From Bacteroidaceae bacterium (GTDB lineage: Bacteria; Bacteroidota; Bacteroidia; Bacteroidales; Bacteroidaceae), in NCBI GenBank assembly GCA_017379075.1, contig JAFNXL010000015.1, positions 103,214 to 167,213 of the forward strand: a stretch of 64,000 nucleotides of DNA. Reading direction: 5' to 3'. A program made the translations under genes and the position numbers. A model generated the notes under the pieces. It had not been told where the DNA came from. It saw only the letters and a list, made by a program, of their open reading frames with translations, and searched no databases. Each line of letters begins with the position of its first letter. Within the stretch, counting starts at the first letter, position 1. This document shows positions 26,686 to 36,321 of the stretch, piece by piece.

Positions 26686-27234
26686 TCACATCATTTTTTT
26701 CCAAAGATTTTCTTCCACACCCGATAAATGGTTGATTCTGCAGGCCAGCACATACAGGTAATCACTCAAACGGTTCACATAAACAGCCAGTTGTGAGTCT
26801 ACAGGCTCTTCCTGTGACAACGCGCAAATGACACGTTCGGCACGCCGGCAAACAGTGCGACAAACGTGCGCAACAGCTGCGGCACGAGAACCACCGGGCA
26901 GCGTAAAACCGCGCCAGCCAGGCAATCCTTCGCTTGCCTGGTCAATGGCACGCTCAATCGCCTCCACCTCAGACTGCGGAAAGCCCTGCGTACAGCACTC
27001 CGGTTCTGTGGCGAGCATGCCACCTATGGTGAACAGATTACATTGGCAACGCAACAGTTGTTCACGGTCGCCCTCTTCTGTCACATAAGTGAGCAACAGC
27101 CCCAATTGGCTGTTCAGCTCGTCCACCGTTCCGTAGGACTCCAGTTTCAAACTGGCCTTGCTCACTCTTCTGCCTCCCACCAGTGCGGTTGTACCGTCAT
27201 CACCGGTGCGTGTATATACGTTACATTTTTTCAT
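26686..27234 (-). CDS. PduO-type cob(I)alamin adenosyltransferase
   Basis: Transfers the adenosyl group of ATP to cob(I)alamin to make coenzyme B12. About 182 residues, the normal size. The ATP-binding N terminus reads YTRTGDDGTTALVGG followed by SKASLKLESYGTVDELNSQLG. The helix-4 signature GGSRAAAVAHVCRTVCRRAER is complete apart from expected substitutions. The ATG at 27234 is preferred; a TTG at 27243 would overlap the upstream stop. It lies 5 bp after the methyltransferase-like gene. MeaB at the left edge serves the same methylmalonyl-CoA mutase pathway but is 26 kb away. Confidence 0.92.
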   Translation of the reverse strand: MKKCNVYTRTGDDGTTALVGGRRVSKASLKLESYGTVDELNSQLGLLLTYVTEEGDREQLLRCQCNLFTIGGMLATEPECCTQGFPQSEVEAIERAIDQASEGLPGWRGFTLPGGSRAAAVAHVCRTVCRRAERVICALSQEEPVDSQLAVYVNRLSDYLYVLACRINHLSGVEENLWKKMM

Positions 27235-27239
27235 CGCGC

Positions 27240-27770
27240 TCAAAAGTTTACAATATAGTAATGTTTATGGTATTGTGTGTCAAAAAAAGCAATGCCCAGG
27301 TCGTACAGGTCAAAACTGACCACGGCCGGCAATCGTTTAAACCATTCCCTGTGCTGGTGAATATTGTCCACAATCAGCATCGTATCAGCGTGCAGAAAAG
27401 GAATTACGTCATCATAGGGTTTGTGGAGGAAAATGATGCTTCTCTCCTGCCTTGACGCATAGGTGTCTGTCAGAGCCGCTTTTGCGCAACCAGCCTTGAA
27501 ATATGCCCGCTCCATCGGGCAATCCCCCATTATAGAAATGGTCTTTGGTTGGAACCAGTTGGCCAGGCGGAACAACAACCTATAGCCCTTTCGCCGGCGG
27601 AAACGGAAGGCAAAGGGAAGGTGCGAATCCAGTTTGGCGTATGCGTCAAAAGGAGTGTCCTCATATACCACCTCGGTTATCAGCCTAAAGGCAAAAGGCG
27701 AATGGACACCATATCCGCAACGCTTGCGAATACGCATCAGCCAAACAAAAGGATTACCTGCAAACCTCAT
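27240..27770 (-). CDS. Degenerate class I methyltransferase-like protein
   Basis: A 176-residue protein resembling the N-terminal part of a Bacteroidetes family of SAM-dependent methyltransferases (GYGVHSPFAFRLI, YRLLFRLANWFQPKTI). In working members that beta-strand leads into a Gly-rich SAM loop; here it reads ISIMGDCPMERAYFKAG, without the glycine signature. The protein is also about 70 residues shorter than I expect. A later Rossmann-like strand survives as ADTMLIVDNIH. It is probably catalytically inactive, although the frame is intact and it is tightly linked to the adenosyltransferase gene. The family assignment is by eye. Confidence 0.6.
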   Translation of the reverse strand: MRFAGNPFVWLMRIRKRCGYGVHSPFAFRLITEVVYEDTPFDAYAKLDSHLPFAFRFRRRKGYRLLFRLANWFQPKTISIMGDCPMERAYFKAGCAKAALTDTYASRQERSIIFLHKPYDDVIPFLHADTMLIVDNIHQHREWFKRLPAVVSFDLYDLGIAFFDTQYHKHYYIVNF

Positions 27771-27800
27771 TCTTCAGGGTATTATTGTGTTTATATATTG

Positions 27801-27808
27801 CGAAGATA
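27801..27808 (-). promoter_or_regulatory. Probable -7 box of the 27240-27770 gene
   Basis: TATCTTCG, one mismatch to TAnnTTTG, 30 bp before the ATG. Confidence 0.4.
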
Positions 27809-27881
27809 CAATTTTTCCTTCATATTTGTGGCATTTATTCAAAATTCTTTACATCTTGGCACAAAAAAAAATGCCATGTAA

Positions 27882-27991
27882 GAAAATCTCAAATTCCTCG
27901 GGAGGAAAATATTTTTTTGTCGCGAGGAAAAATTATTTTTTCTTCTTGAAAATTCCCTGTTCCCAGTTGGATTGTTTTTATCCTTCATAAT
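27882..27991 (+). repeat. 22-bp-period GGAAAA-type array, five degenerate units
   Basis: The G of GAAAA words falls at 27882, 27905, 27927 and 27948, with TTGGATTG aligned at 27970, a mean spacing of 22. The words GAGGAAAAT and TTGGATTGTTTTTATCC resemble the TTGGAAAAT array of the 276-bp element. The remainder of the 27771-28319 gap holds no gene that I can support; TTGGCACAAAAA occurs twice (near 27857 and 28008). Confidence 0.6.
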
Positions 27992-28255
27992 GAGAGAGTT
28001 ACAAAAATTGGCACAAAAAGTAAAATATCTTTACAGTTTTATACTGCCATGCTGTTCAGAAACGAGGACAAAAAATTTCTGTAAAAGGGGAAACTGCATC
28101 CTCGCGCGCACGTATAATAATATATAATGTGCTACGATTGTCGGGCTAAGTTTTTCCCTACCTGGTTTACAAATGGGTTAATTGCTATTCTGTTAATTAT
28201 TGTTAAATTCTCAGAAATAACAAGTCATAATCCGTAAAAATTATGCTAAAAAATG

Positions 28256-28263
28256 TAAATTTG
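28256..28263 (+). promoter_or_regulatory. -7 box of first discoidin gene
   Basis: TAAATTTG, 56 bp before the ATG at 28320. The frame extends 5' to 28263, overlapping the promoter, so the inner ATG is used. Confidence 0.55.
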
Positions 28264-28319
28264 TGCGCAATTATTCAAAAAAACGACAAATTATTAACCA
28301 TCAAAAAACAAAAACATTC

Positions 28320-31300
28320 ATGAAGAAAATTACATCTCTTCTTTTTGCGTTGATGTGCCTGTGCAGTACTGCACTCTGGGCACAGCCAATGGATTTCGGC
28401 GATCCGCTGATTACCAGTGCAGACCAGCTGAGCAGTCCGTTTAGCGATTCCTCAGAAGGCCAGAACATTGGGGCTCTGTGTGACATGGATTTCAATACCC
28501 ATTGGCATTCAGATTATCACAACACAAAAGCCGGTGACTTACACTGGTTGCAGATTCAGTTACCCGAAGTTATGGAAGGCAACATGGTTCTTTGGATCAA
28601 GCGTCGCGGCAACAACTGCGCCAACGACCACCCCAGCAAGGCCGTCCTCACCGGTTCTCTGACTCCAGACTTCGCCATTGAAATTCCCATTGACACACTT
28701 ATACTGGACAATGCCGCAGCTGGTTTGGAATTCACAACCGGCACATGGACTATCCCCGAACCCGTGAAGTACATCCGCTTCACTCCTATTGATTGCCAAG
28801 GCACCGGTGCCGGATTCCGCATATACTGGCATGCTGCCGAAATCAACCTGTACCAGCCTGGCGAATACGAGCTGTGCCAGAAGATGATGGAAGACCTGCT
28901 TGCCAGCTACGATGAATGGTTGTGGGGAGAAGACCCCAATATCGGTTCCGAACCCGGCCAATACTCTGACCAGGAGGCTTTTGATGCTTTCCTTGCCAAT
29001 CTGCAGTACATCAACCAGATTCTTTACGAAGAGGTTGAGCGCCCCAGCAACGAGGAAATTACCGCTTTGATTGAACAGACCAAGGAATACTTCGCCAAGT
29101 ACAGGGCTTCAAAGAACGAATACAAGCTTCCCGCCGACGGTTACTACCGCATCATCGCCAACCTTGATTTCTACAAGGACATTGACACCGGCGAAAAGGA
29201 CGAGTTTGACGAGCCCATCATGGAAAGAACATACATGAAGAAGTCTATGTATGCCCTGATGGACAACACTGCAGGATGGCATACCCTTGACCTGGAAGAC
29301 TGCCGCGATGTATGGTACATCTCTCGTAACGAGGACAATACTGTCAACATGTACAATGCCGCCACAGAAATGGGCTTCAAGTCATCAGGTTACCCCGTAG
29401 GTATGATCGCTGCTGACAGCGCTCTTGTCATGAAGTTTGACTGGGCCGGCAAGGAAGAAGTTACCTACAATGAGGAAACCAAGGTACGCGACATTCTCTA
29501 CCTGCGTGCCAACGAATGGGCTACCAGCGGTACTTACATGCACATGATGAGCCACAGCCGCGGAGCCGGTGAAGGCGACAAGCTTACCACATGGGCTGCC
29601 ACTTTCGAAAAGGGAGCTCCCTACGAAAGCGACAAGGGAACATCAGAATGGTGGCTGGAACCCGTGAGCGACGAAGAGGCACAGGCGCTGATCGAAGCTT
29701 ACGCACCCATCAAGAACCACGACGTGCTGGTTCTCCAGTACAAGGAACTGTTGGCCAAGGCCCAAACTGCCATGGTTGTGGCCCAGGATTTCTACAAGGA
29801 AGGCCTCATCACCCGTAACGACCAGTTCAGCAGTCCATTGACTCACGCCACAGACGGTAACATCAACAACCTGCTGGACGGCGACTCCAACACCCACTGG
29901 CACACCAAGTATGGAATTGTGGATGTTAGCGGAGTACACTTCCTGGACATCAGTTTCGACGAACCTATTGAAGGCGAAATGTATGCATGGATTCAGCGCC
30001 GTGGAACTGGAGGCAGCAACGACAACCCCACCATGGTAAGCATCTACGGTTCTAACGACGAATCTGCAAAGGAGAACTATGTAGACTTTGACAACGTAGG
30101 CGAAATAACCACTCCCGAGGACACCATGGCATTGCGTGCTATTACTACTGAGGGTTGGGAACTGATTGCCGACTCTCTGTCTACTCCCTGGACCAACGGT
30201 ATAGTAGAAGTTACCACCGACCGCTTCACTCTGAACACCCCCTACAAGTACATCCGTCTGGTTTGCGAGGCAAGCCAAGGTCCAAACTACGGAACCCGCG
30301 GATTCTTCCACATGGGTGGATTCCAGCTGTTCAAGCCCGTCGGCACACCTCAGATTGAGACCATGGGCGAAATTGGCACCAACATGCAGGCTGAACTCGA
30401 AAAGGCAGCCAACACAGCAGACGAAGACCTCACCATTGATGACCTGAACAGTCTGACCGCTGCATACGAGGCATTCATTGCCATTTTGAACGACCCCACC
30501 GAAATGCGTAACACCGTAGCCCAGTACAAGGGTTACCCTGAAATGCTGGTTGTTGGCGACAACGTAGGTTACTGGGCAAGCGATGCCGAAGCAAATGCCT
30601 TGATTGAAGCCATCAATGCCGCAAACACATACGACAAGTCTGGTTCTTATAACCAAGAAAAGCTGAATGAGCATACAGCCAATATCATTGCTGCTGCCGA
30701 GACCTTCATGGGCGCAGCCAAGAACATTAGCACAGACAAGTGGTACCGCATCCAGTTCCCCACCGAGGAAACCTACGACAAGTACGGATGGAGCAAGGGT
30801 AACACCCTGAATGTAACTTACGACGGAGGTGAATATTTGTTCGGTGCCCTGCACGGACAATATGCAGCCGTAGCCAAGTATACCGACAATGAGGAATACA
30901 GAGGCCTCATTGAAGTAATGGAAAACGAGGAAATGCGCGAAGGCGACTACATGTACTTCACCGAGTTGGACAACATCACTAATGCAGATGCCGCCCTGTT
31001 CCGCTTCATCGCCATCGGCGACAGTGCTTACATCATTCAGAACAAGGCCAGCGGTCTGTACATCAACATCCAGGGAACCAACAGCACCGAAATCACCATG
31101 AGCCTTGACCCCACCACCTTCCAGGTAAACCCCATCGGTTACGGTTCTATGCTGATGGCCGGTAAGTCTCTGGCCGGTGCAGCCAAGACCAACCTGCATG
31201 GTAAGAAGGCCAACCACCGTCTGGTTTCTTGGAGTTCTGCAGAACCCAGCAGCAACTCTGGTCTGTGGTTGGAGGAAGCTGGCGACGTAAACGAAAACGA

Positions 31301-31994
31301 CGCCACCAAGACTGTAACCCGCGACCTGATTGCCGGACAGATTTATCCTGTCTGCCAGCCCGCAGCCATTAAGGCTGTAGAAGGTAGCGAAGTTTCTATC
31401 TACACCGTAGCCGGAACCTATACTGAAGGCGAAGAAAGCTACGTGGCTCTGAACGTAATCAGCGAGACACAGCCTGGTGTGCCCTACATCACTATTGTTG
31501 GCGCCCCCGAGGATTATATTGAAGGCGAAGAGGTTGCAGCAGAGCCTTATCAGTTCGAGCAGGCCTTTACTGGATTTGCAGCCCAGGCTGACAGCATCAA
31601 CGGTCTGATTGGTACTTATGCCGCCACCACCGCCGAGTCTGGAGCCGTAATCTTCAACAAGAACACAGCCGAAACCGCAGAACAAAAGATTGTTGAGGAT
31701 GAAGAAGGCAATTTCAGCACCTTCGACAACCGCAGCGTGAAGGCTTACAGCGCTTACCTGAAGTTCGGTTACAACCAGATTGACCCCGCTGGCGAGTACG
31801 ACTTGGTTATCCAGATCAACGGTACTCCCACCATCATGGACGGAATCGAAAGCACACTGGAAAGCGTTGCCAAGAGCGGTACCGTATATGATATGAGCGG
31901 ACGTCAGGTGAAGAAGAACGCCACCCTGAACGACCTGAAGGGTCTGGGTCGCGGAATCTACATCCTGAACGGAGTGAAGGTTATGGTAAAATAA
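28320..31994 (+). CDS. Secreted two-discoidin-domain protein with T9SS-type tail
   Basis: A 1224-residue secreted protein, signal peptide ending ALWAQ. Two F5/8 type C (discoidin, CBM32-like) domains are seen, about 27-177 (DFNTHWHSDYHN, YIRFTPIDC, YWHAAEINLY) and 494-674 (LLDGDSNTHWHTKYG, YIRLVCEASQG). Between them is an uncharacterised beta region. After them come a helical FIVAR-like segment (about 680-807) and a beta region rich in FRFIAIGDSAYIIQNKASG, possibly lectin-like. The last 45 residues (SGTVYDMSGRQVKK, then GRGIYILNGVKVMVK) look like the final strands of a T9SS C-terminal sorting domain. No enzyme motif is visible; glycan or glycoprotein binding is inferred. Codons are strongly biased (Lys AAG, Asn AAC), suggesting high expression. 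Confidence 0.85.
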   Translation: MKKITSLLFALMCLCSTALWAQPMDFGDPLITSADQLSSPFSDSSEGQNIGALCDMDFNTHWHSDYHNTKAGDLHWLQIQLPEVMEGNMVLWIKRRGNNCANDHPSKAVLTGSLTPDFAIEIPIDTLILDNAAAGLEFTTGTWTIPEPVKYIRFTPIDCQGTGAGFRIYWHAAEINLYQPGEYELCQKMMEDLLASYDEWLWGEDPNIGSEPGQYSDQEAFDAFLANLQYINQILYEEVERPSNEEITALIEQTKEYFAKYRASKNEYKLPADGYYRIIANLDFYKDIDTGEKDEFDEPIMERTYMKKSMYALMDNTAGWHTLDLEDCRDVWYISRNEDNTVNMYNAATEMGFKSSGYPVGMIAADSALVMKFDWAGKEEVTYNEETKVRDILYLRANEWATSGTYMHMMSHSRGAGEGDKLTTWAATFEKGAPYESDKGTSEWWLEPVSDEEAQALIEAYAPIKNHDVLVLQYKELLAKAQTAMVVAQDFYKEGLITRNDQFSSPLTHATDGNINNLLDGDSNTHWHTKYGIVDVSGVHFLDISFDEPIEGEMYAWIQRRGTGGSNDNPTMVSIYGSNDESAKENYVDFDNVGEITTPEDTMALRAITTEGWELIADSLSTPWTNGIVEVTTDRFTLNTPYKYIRLVCEASQGPNYGTRGFFHMGGFQLFKPVGTPQIETMGEIGTNMQAELEKAANTADEDLTIDDLNSLTAAYEAFIAILNDPTEMRNTVAQYKGYPEMLVVGDNVGYWASDAEANALIEAINAANTYDKSGSYNQEKLNEHTANIIAAAETFMGAAKNISTDKWYRIQFPTEETYDKYGWSKGNTLNVTYDGGEYLFGALHGQYAAVAKYTDNEEYRGLIEVMENEEMREGDYMYFTELDNITNADAALFRFIAIGDSAYIIQNKASGLYINIQGTNSTEITMSLDPTTFQVNPIGYGSMLMAGKSLAGAAKTNLHGKKANHRLVSWSSAEPSSNSGLWLEEAGDVNENDATKTVTRDLIAGQIYPVCQPAAIKAVEGSEVSIYTVAGTYTEGEESYVALNVISETQPGVPYITIVGAPEDYIEGEEVAAEPYQFEQAFTGFAAQADSINGLIGTYAATTAESGAVIFNKNTAETAEQKIVEDEEGNFSTFDNRSVKAYSAYLKFGYNQIDPAGEYDLVIQINGTPTIMDGIESTLESVAKSGTVYDMSGRQVKKNATLNDLKGLGRGIYILNGVKVMVK

Positions 31995-32057
31995 CCAAAT
32001 AGCTGAAAAGTCATAGAACTCTCTCTTAAGGGTTAGTAAATAGTTTAAATTCTCTTG

Positions 32058-32096
32058 AAAGGGAAGGTTCTCCGTGAGGAGGGCCTTCTCTCTTTT
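32058..32096 (+). terminator. Terminator after first discoidin gene
   Basis: AGGGAAGG, CTCC, loop, GGAG, CCTTCTCT followed by TTTT, about 65 bp past the stop. Confidence 0.75.
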
Positions 32097-32145
32097 ATGG
32101 GGAAACCCTACAAGAAAAAACTTTACAGAAAAAATGACGTAAAAC

Positions 32146-32350
32146 AACACTTAAGTGTTTCCGCGAAATCAGTTAAGTGTTACTTCAAAAAGACTTAAGT
32201 AAAACTCAAGAAACACTTAAGTCTTTTTTCCGCAAGTTTTCAAAAGGAACTTCAGTACTTCATATACACCTGATTATAAACACATTAAACATACACTTAT
32301 TTCTTCATTACTCTCCAAAATCCTCTTTTCTTATTTTTTGACAAATGTGG
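32146..32350 (-). repeat. 205-bp dispersed element, copy B
   Basis: Reverse-complement partner of 9307-9511 with the same length to the base. The CTTAAG array words begin at 32149, 32171, 32193 and 32215, and each aligns exactly with a word in copy A. It lies between the two discoidin genes, after the terminator. Bases 32351-32520 are AT-rich leader without a gene. Confidence 0.8.
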
Positions 32351-32526
32351 AAACGTACCGTATTCCACCTTATAAGTCACAATTTGAATTTTAATTGCTT
32401 TCCGTATCCGACTCACGTTTTCCATACGGTATCAACATTAATCGTACGCATTTTAAAAACATAAATATGAAATCGTTTCAAAATTTCTTAAAAAAACTAA
32501 AAACACGAGGTTGACACTTAAACCTT

Positions 32527-32558
32527 TTTGTACGTTTCAATTCTATTTCATATCTTTG
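32527..32558 (+). promoter_or_regulatory. Bacteroidetes promoter of second discoidin gene
   Basis: -33 TTTG (32527-32530), 20-bp spacer, -7 TATCTTTG (32551-32558), then 48 bp to the ATG. Full consensus. Confidence 0.8.
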
Positions 32559-32606
32559 CACGCAATTTAAAAGTAACATCATTTATTAACCAAACATTAC
32601 ACATTC

Positions 32607-35600
32607 ATGAGAAAAATTACATCTCTTTTCCTTATGCTACTGGCAATCCTGTCAGTGCAGCGAGTGAATGCCCAGTATCTGGAAGATTACGGCATGGTGC
32701 CGCTGATTTCAGATTCACTACAGTTTAGCAGCCCTTATTCGGAATCTACCGCAAATGAAGGTCCCACCTGTGTGCTGGCATCACTTATTGACCAAGATCC
32801 AGCCACCTATTGGCACACGAAATGGACCGGCACCGCCAGCGCCAACGATCCTCACTGGCTGCAGATTGAATTTACCGAAGCCATCAGTGGAAACATGGTT
32901 CTGTTCATGCAGCGCCGTAATGCCGCCAATGACCACCCCACAAAGTTTGCCATTACCGGAAGTACCGATGGCGAAACATGGAGTCTGGTAGACACATTGG
33001 AAATCGGATACAGCGGAGCAGCAACTTCTGAGGTATCCAGAGCATGGAAGGTTTCAGAACCCGTTAACTACCTGCGCTTTACCGTTGTGGACTGCCGCCC
33101 CACCTACCGCGTATATTGGCACGCTGCAGAGTTCCAACTCTATCGTGCTGAAGGTGAAGGTCTGGTTGCCTATATGTTCAACAACATCCTGACCCAGTAT
33201 GACGGTTACCTGCCTGGAAACGGAAGCGAGTTTGACCTGGGAACAAACCCTGGACAGTACAGCAACGTGGAAGCATGGGAAGCTTTCCAAAAAGATTTGG
33301 TTTATGTGAACGACTACCTGAACGGTGAAGTGGTGGATTTGCTGACCGTTGAACAGGCAGAAGAAATCATTGCCCGCATCCAGGCCAACTATCAGGCCAT
33401 TTTGGATTCTAAGGTGGGTCTGACTCCTTATGCCAACGGATACTATTTCTTCGCCACCGGCTTGCAGTACACCAACAGTACCAGCACCCCCGTTGTGGAC
33501 GAGAACGGCGAGCCCGTACTTGACCCCGAAACCGGTGAGCAGATGGTAGAGACCACTACCACATATCCCACCAAGGCCATGTACACAGACGGCAACAAAC
33601 TGATGTGGAAGACTCTGGACGAGACAGACATCAACTTCCTGTTCCGCATTGACTACAATGAGGAAACCGGCAATTATAAAATGTACAGCTGCGCCACAGA
33701 CGGACGCGTGGACACTGTTGCCCAGAGTACACAGGTTACCGTAGACGAGACACTGGATCCCGTTGAAAGCGAAATTGCCTTCAACTACAGCAGCAAGAGC
33801 GAAGAGCATGGCTACATCATTACAATGGCTCGTGCCGACCAGAACAGCGGCTACACCCTGCTGCACCAGGGCGGACACGGAGGCGGAGTGAACAACAGCG
33901 GCAACATCGTTGGTTGGGAAGCAGCAGCCGATGCCAGCACATGGTATCTCATCCCCGTAGAGGAGGCTGTGGCTGAAAAAATGATTGAAGACTACGCTCC
34001 CATCCGCGACCGCGACGCCATGCTGGCAAGCGTTGCAGAAATGGCCACATCGGGCAGCAACATGCTGGATATTGCCCGCGACCTGCAGACCGTTGAGGTG
34101 AACATGGAAATGCCACTTATCAGTGAACCCACCCAGTTCAGCAGTCCCATGACCACTACCGACACACAATGTCCGACCATTGAAGAGGTGTATCCCTATC
34201 TGTTGGACGGCAACACCACTACATATTGGCACAGCCGCTGGGAAGACGGAGACCGCCCCAACGGTACCCACTATCTGCAAGTGGAACTGACCGAACCCGA
34301 AGCCGTAACTGGTGCCGCCATCCAGTTTACCCGCCGTGCCGTAGCCAATGACCACGTTATTGAATGGGGTGTATATGGTACTAACGACCCAGAGGCGGAA
34401 AAGGGAGCTTGCGAGAAGTTGGGCGTACTTTCCACTCCTTTCACCAGCAACACCGAGACCATCCTGACCGGCGGTTTTGAGACCAAGGGTTACAAGTACA
34501 TCCGCTTCTACATCAACAATACAACAACAGGACGCGGTTATGGTCACGTCTCTGAATTCCAGATGTACGCAGCAACTGTTGCCGCCAACCCCACCAGCCA
34601 GATGGTAATGCTGGGCGAGCTGTCCACCAACCTGCAGGCTGCCATTGCCGCCATCCCTGCAGAACAGGAAAACATCACCACAGAGCATTATACCGCACTG
34701 AAAGCGGCTTACGAAGCTTTCATCGCCAAGTTTGTAGACCCCACAGCCTTGCGTGCAGCCATTGCCAGCGCCGAAAACGCAGCCAAGAACGTAGTCATCG
34801 GTAACCAGCCCGGTTTCTGGAGCGAAGGTGCGACAGATGAGTTTGATGCAGTTATGGCCGAAGTGAAGGCATACGACAAGGGTGGTGTTTACGAATCTGC
34901 CAAGAGCGAAGAATGGATTGCCGGCCTGGATGCAGCCGTGAAGGCCATGTATGGCAAGGCAAACCAGATTTCTACTGACAAGTGGTACTATCTGCACTAT
35001 GCAACCGAAGAGATGTTCGACGAGTACAATTGGAGCAAGTCTGGAGCCACTGACGAAACAAGCGGAATGGGTAATTTGTTCGGCCAATACGTTACCGCCG
35101 GCCGCCGCGAAGCTCCCGAAGGCGACAACAACGATTACATTGAAGCCATGAACGGCGAAGATGTACGCGAAGGCACTCCCATGTACTACACAGAATTTAC
35201 AGGCGAAGCAGGAAGCATGTTCCGTTTCATTGCTGTGGGCGACACTGCATACGTTATTCAGAACAAGGCTACAGGCCTGTACATCAACTGCGCTGCCAGA
35301 AACAACAACAACGTAACCTTGTCATTGGTTCCCACAACCTTCAAGGTAAGTGCAATTGGTATGGGACAGAACTTGATTGCCGGTATGTCTTTGAGCGGAA
35401 CAGACGTAACCAATCTGCATGCACAACGTGTAGACCACCGTCTGGTTACCTGGGAGGCAAATACTCCAGGCAGCAACTCTGGCATGATGATTGTGGAAGC
35501 AGAGGATGTTGACGGACTCAACAACACCATTGTCCGCGATATTCGTCCTGGCAAGATCTACGCACAGTGCTACCCCGTGGCTGTAGGCACAGAGGAAGGA

Positions 35601-36176
35601 ATGTACACAGTTGCCGGAACATTTACCGAAAACGAGAAGAACTACCTGGCGCTGAACGCCATAGAAAAGGCGGAAGCTGGTGAGCCCTACATCTATATTT
35701 ACGGTGAAACCACCGACTACGCTGAGCCTGCAGAAGGAGAAGAGGCAGTTACCGAAGAGGTTGAGTTCACATTTGGCAATGAAGTCGTTTCTGAGGCCAA
35801 GACTGTAAATGGCCTGGTAGGAACCTTCGCTTACCAATGGGTGGACAAGGGTACTCCCGTATTCGTTAACAACGGTGTTGAAGGTGCAACTGGTGAGGAA
35901 AACACTGACTGCACACGCGATGTCAGCGCAAACACCGCATACGTTCTCTTTGGCCAGACTACAGTAGACGCAGCTGGCACATACAGCCTGGTTCTGGAAA
36001 TCAGCGGAGACGTTACCACTGTTTCAATCCAGGAAACACTGGACAACGTAGCCAAGAGCGGTGCCGTATATGACTTGAACGGACGTCTGGTCAAGAAGAA
36101 CGCCACTCTGAACGACGTGAAGGGTCTGGGACGTGGAATCTACATTCTGAACGGTGTAAAAGTAATGGTAAAGTAA
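32607..36176 (+). CDS. Secreted two-discoidin-domain paralogue with T9SS-type tail
   Basis: A tandem paralogue (1189 residues) of the preceding gene with the same domain order: signal peptide (ending RVNAQ), discoidin domains at about 28-181 (QDPATYWHTKW, YWHAAEFQLY) and 505-655 (DGNTTTYWHSRW, YIRFYINNTTTGRGYGH). Helical and beta regions follow, and the tail (SGAVYDLNGRLVKKNATLND, then GRGIYILNGVKVMVK) is nearly identical to that of the paralogue although the bodies have diverged widely. Predicted surface-attached glycan or glycoprotein binder exported by the T9SS in this window. It has its own consensus promoter, so the two genes are separately transcribed. Same highly biased codon use. Confidence 0.85.
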   Translation: MRKITSLFLMLLAILSVQRVNAQYLEDYGMVPLISDSLQFSSPYSESTANEGPTCVLASLIDQDPATYWHTKWTGTASANDPHWLQIEFTEAISGNMVLFMQRRNAANDHPTKFAITGSTDGETWSLVDTLEIGYSGAATSEVSRAWKVSEPVNYLRFTVVDCRPTYRVYWHAAEFQLYRAEGEGLVAYMFNNILTQYDGYLPGNGSEFDLGTNPGQYSNVEAWEAFQKDLVYVNDYLNGEVVDLLTVEQAEEIIARIQANYQAILDSKVGLTPYANGYYFFATGLQYTNSTSTPVVDENGEPVLDPETGEQMVETTTTYPTKAMYTDGNKLMWKTLDETDINFLFRIDYNEETGNYKMYSCATDGRVDTVAQSTQVTVDETLDPVESEIAFNYSSKSEEHGYIITMARADQNSGYTLLHQGGHGGGVNNSGNIVGWEAAADASTWYLIPVEEAVAEKMIEDYAPIRDRDAMLASVAEMATSGSNMLDIARDLQTVEVNMEMPLISEPTQFSSPMTTTDTQCPTIEEVYPYLLDGNTTTYWHSRWEDGDRPNGTHYLQVELTEPEAVTGAAIQFTRRAVANDHVIEWGVYGTNDPEAEKGACEKLGVLSTPFTSNTETILTGGFETKGYKYIRFYINNTTTGRGYGHVSEFQMYAATVAANPTSQMVMLGELSTNLQAAIAAIPAEQENITTEHYTALKAAYEAFIAKFVDPTALRAAIASAENAAKNVVIGNQPGFWSEGATDEFDAVMAEVKAYDKGGVYESAKSEEWIAGLDAAVKAMYGKANQISTDKWYYLHYATEEMFDEYNWSKSGATDETSGMGNLFGQYVTAGRREAPEGDNNDYIEAMNGEDVREGTPMYYTEFTGEAGSMFRFIAVGDTAYVIQNKATGLYINCAARNNNNVTLSLVPTTFKVSAIGMGQNLIAGMSLSGTDVTNLHAQRVDHRLVTWEANTPGSNSGMMIVEAEDVDGLNNTIVRDIRPGKIYAQCYPVAVGTEEGMYTVAGTFTENEKNYLALNAIEKAEAGEPYIYIYGETTDYAEPAEGEEAVTEEVEFTFGNEVVSEAKTVNGLVGTFAYQWVDKGTPVFVNNGVEGATGEENTDCTRDVSANTAYVLFGQTTVDAAGTYSLVLEISGDVTTVSIQETLDNVAKSGAVYDLNGRLVKKNATLNDVKGLGRGIYILNGVKVMVK

Positions 36177-36200
36177 ACACCATTCCCCTCTAAATCATCT

Positions 36201-36236
36201 AAAAACAGCCACCCCATTGCGGGATGGCTGTTTTTT
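36201..36236 (+). terminator. Terminator after second discoidin gene
   Basis: AAAAACAGCCA, CCC, loop, GGG, TGGCTGTTTTTT, 25 bp past the stop. Confidence 0.9.
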
Positions 36237-36282
36237 CACTTTTTTTATGATTTAAAATCATTACAATTCAAAAGAATTGCCG

Positions 36283-36290
36283 TATCTTTG
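36283..36290 (+). promoter_or_regulatory. -7 box of M60-like gene
   Basis: TATCTTTG, 31 bp before the ATG. Confidence 0.65.
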
Positions 36291-36321
36291 CCATGCAACT
36301 AACATTTAAAACCATATTTAT

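Noticed and set aside
29643-32150. 835-codon open frame on the minus strand across the first discoidin gene
   Set aside because: It is antisense to a strongly supported gene and its amino-acid use (long Val/Gly/His/Cys runs) is what biased sense codons produce. No promoter or ribosome site.
33054-35087. 677-codon minus-strand open frame across the second discoidin gene
   Set aside because: Same codon-bias artefact; low-complexity composition and no recognisable domain.
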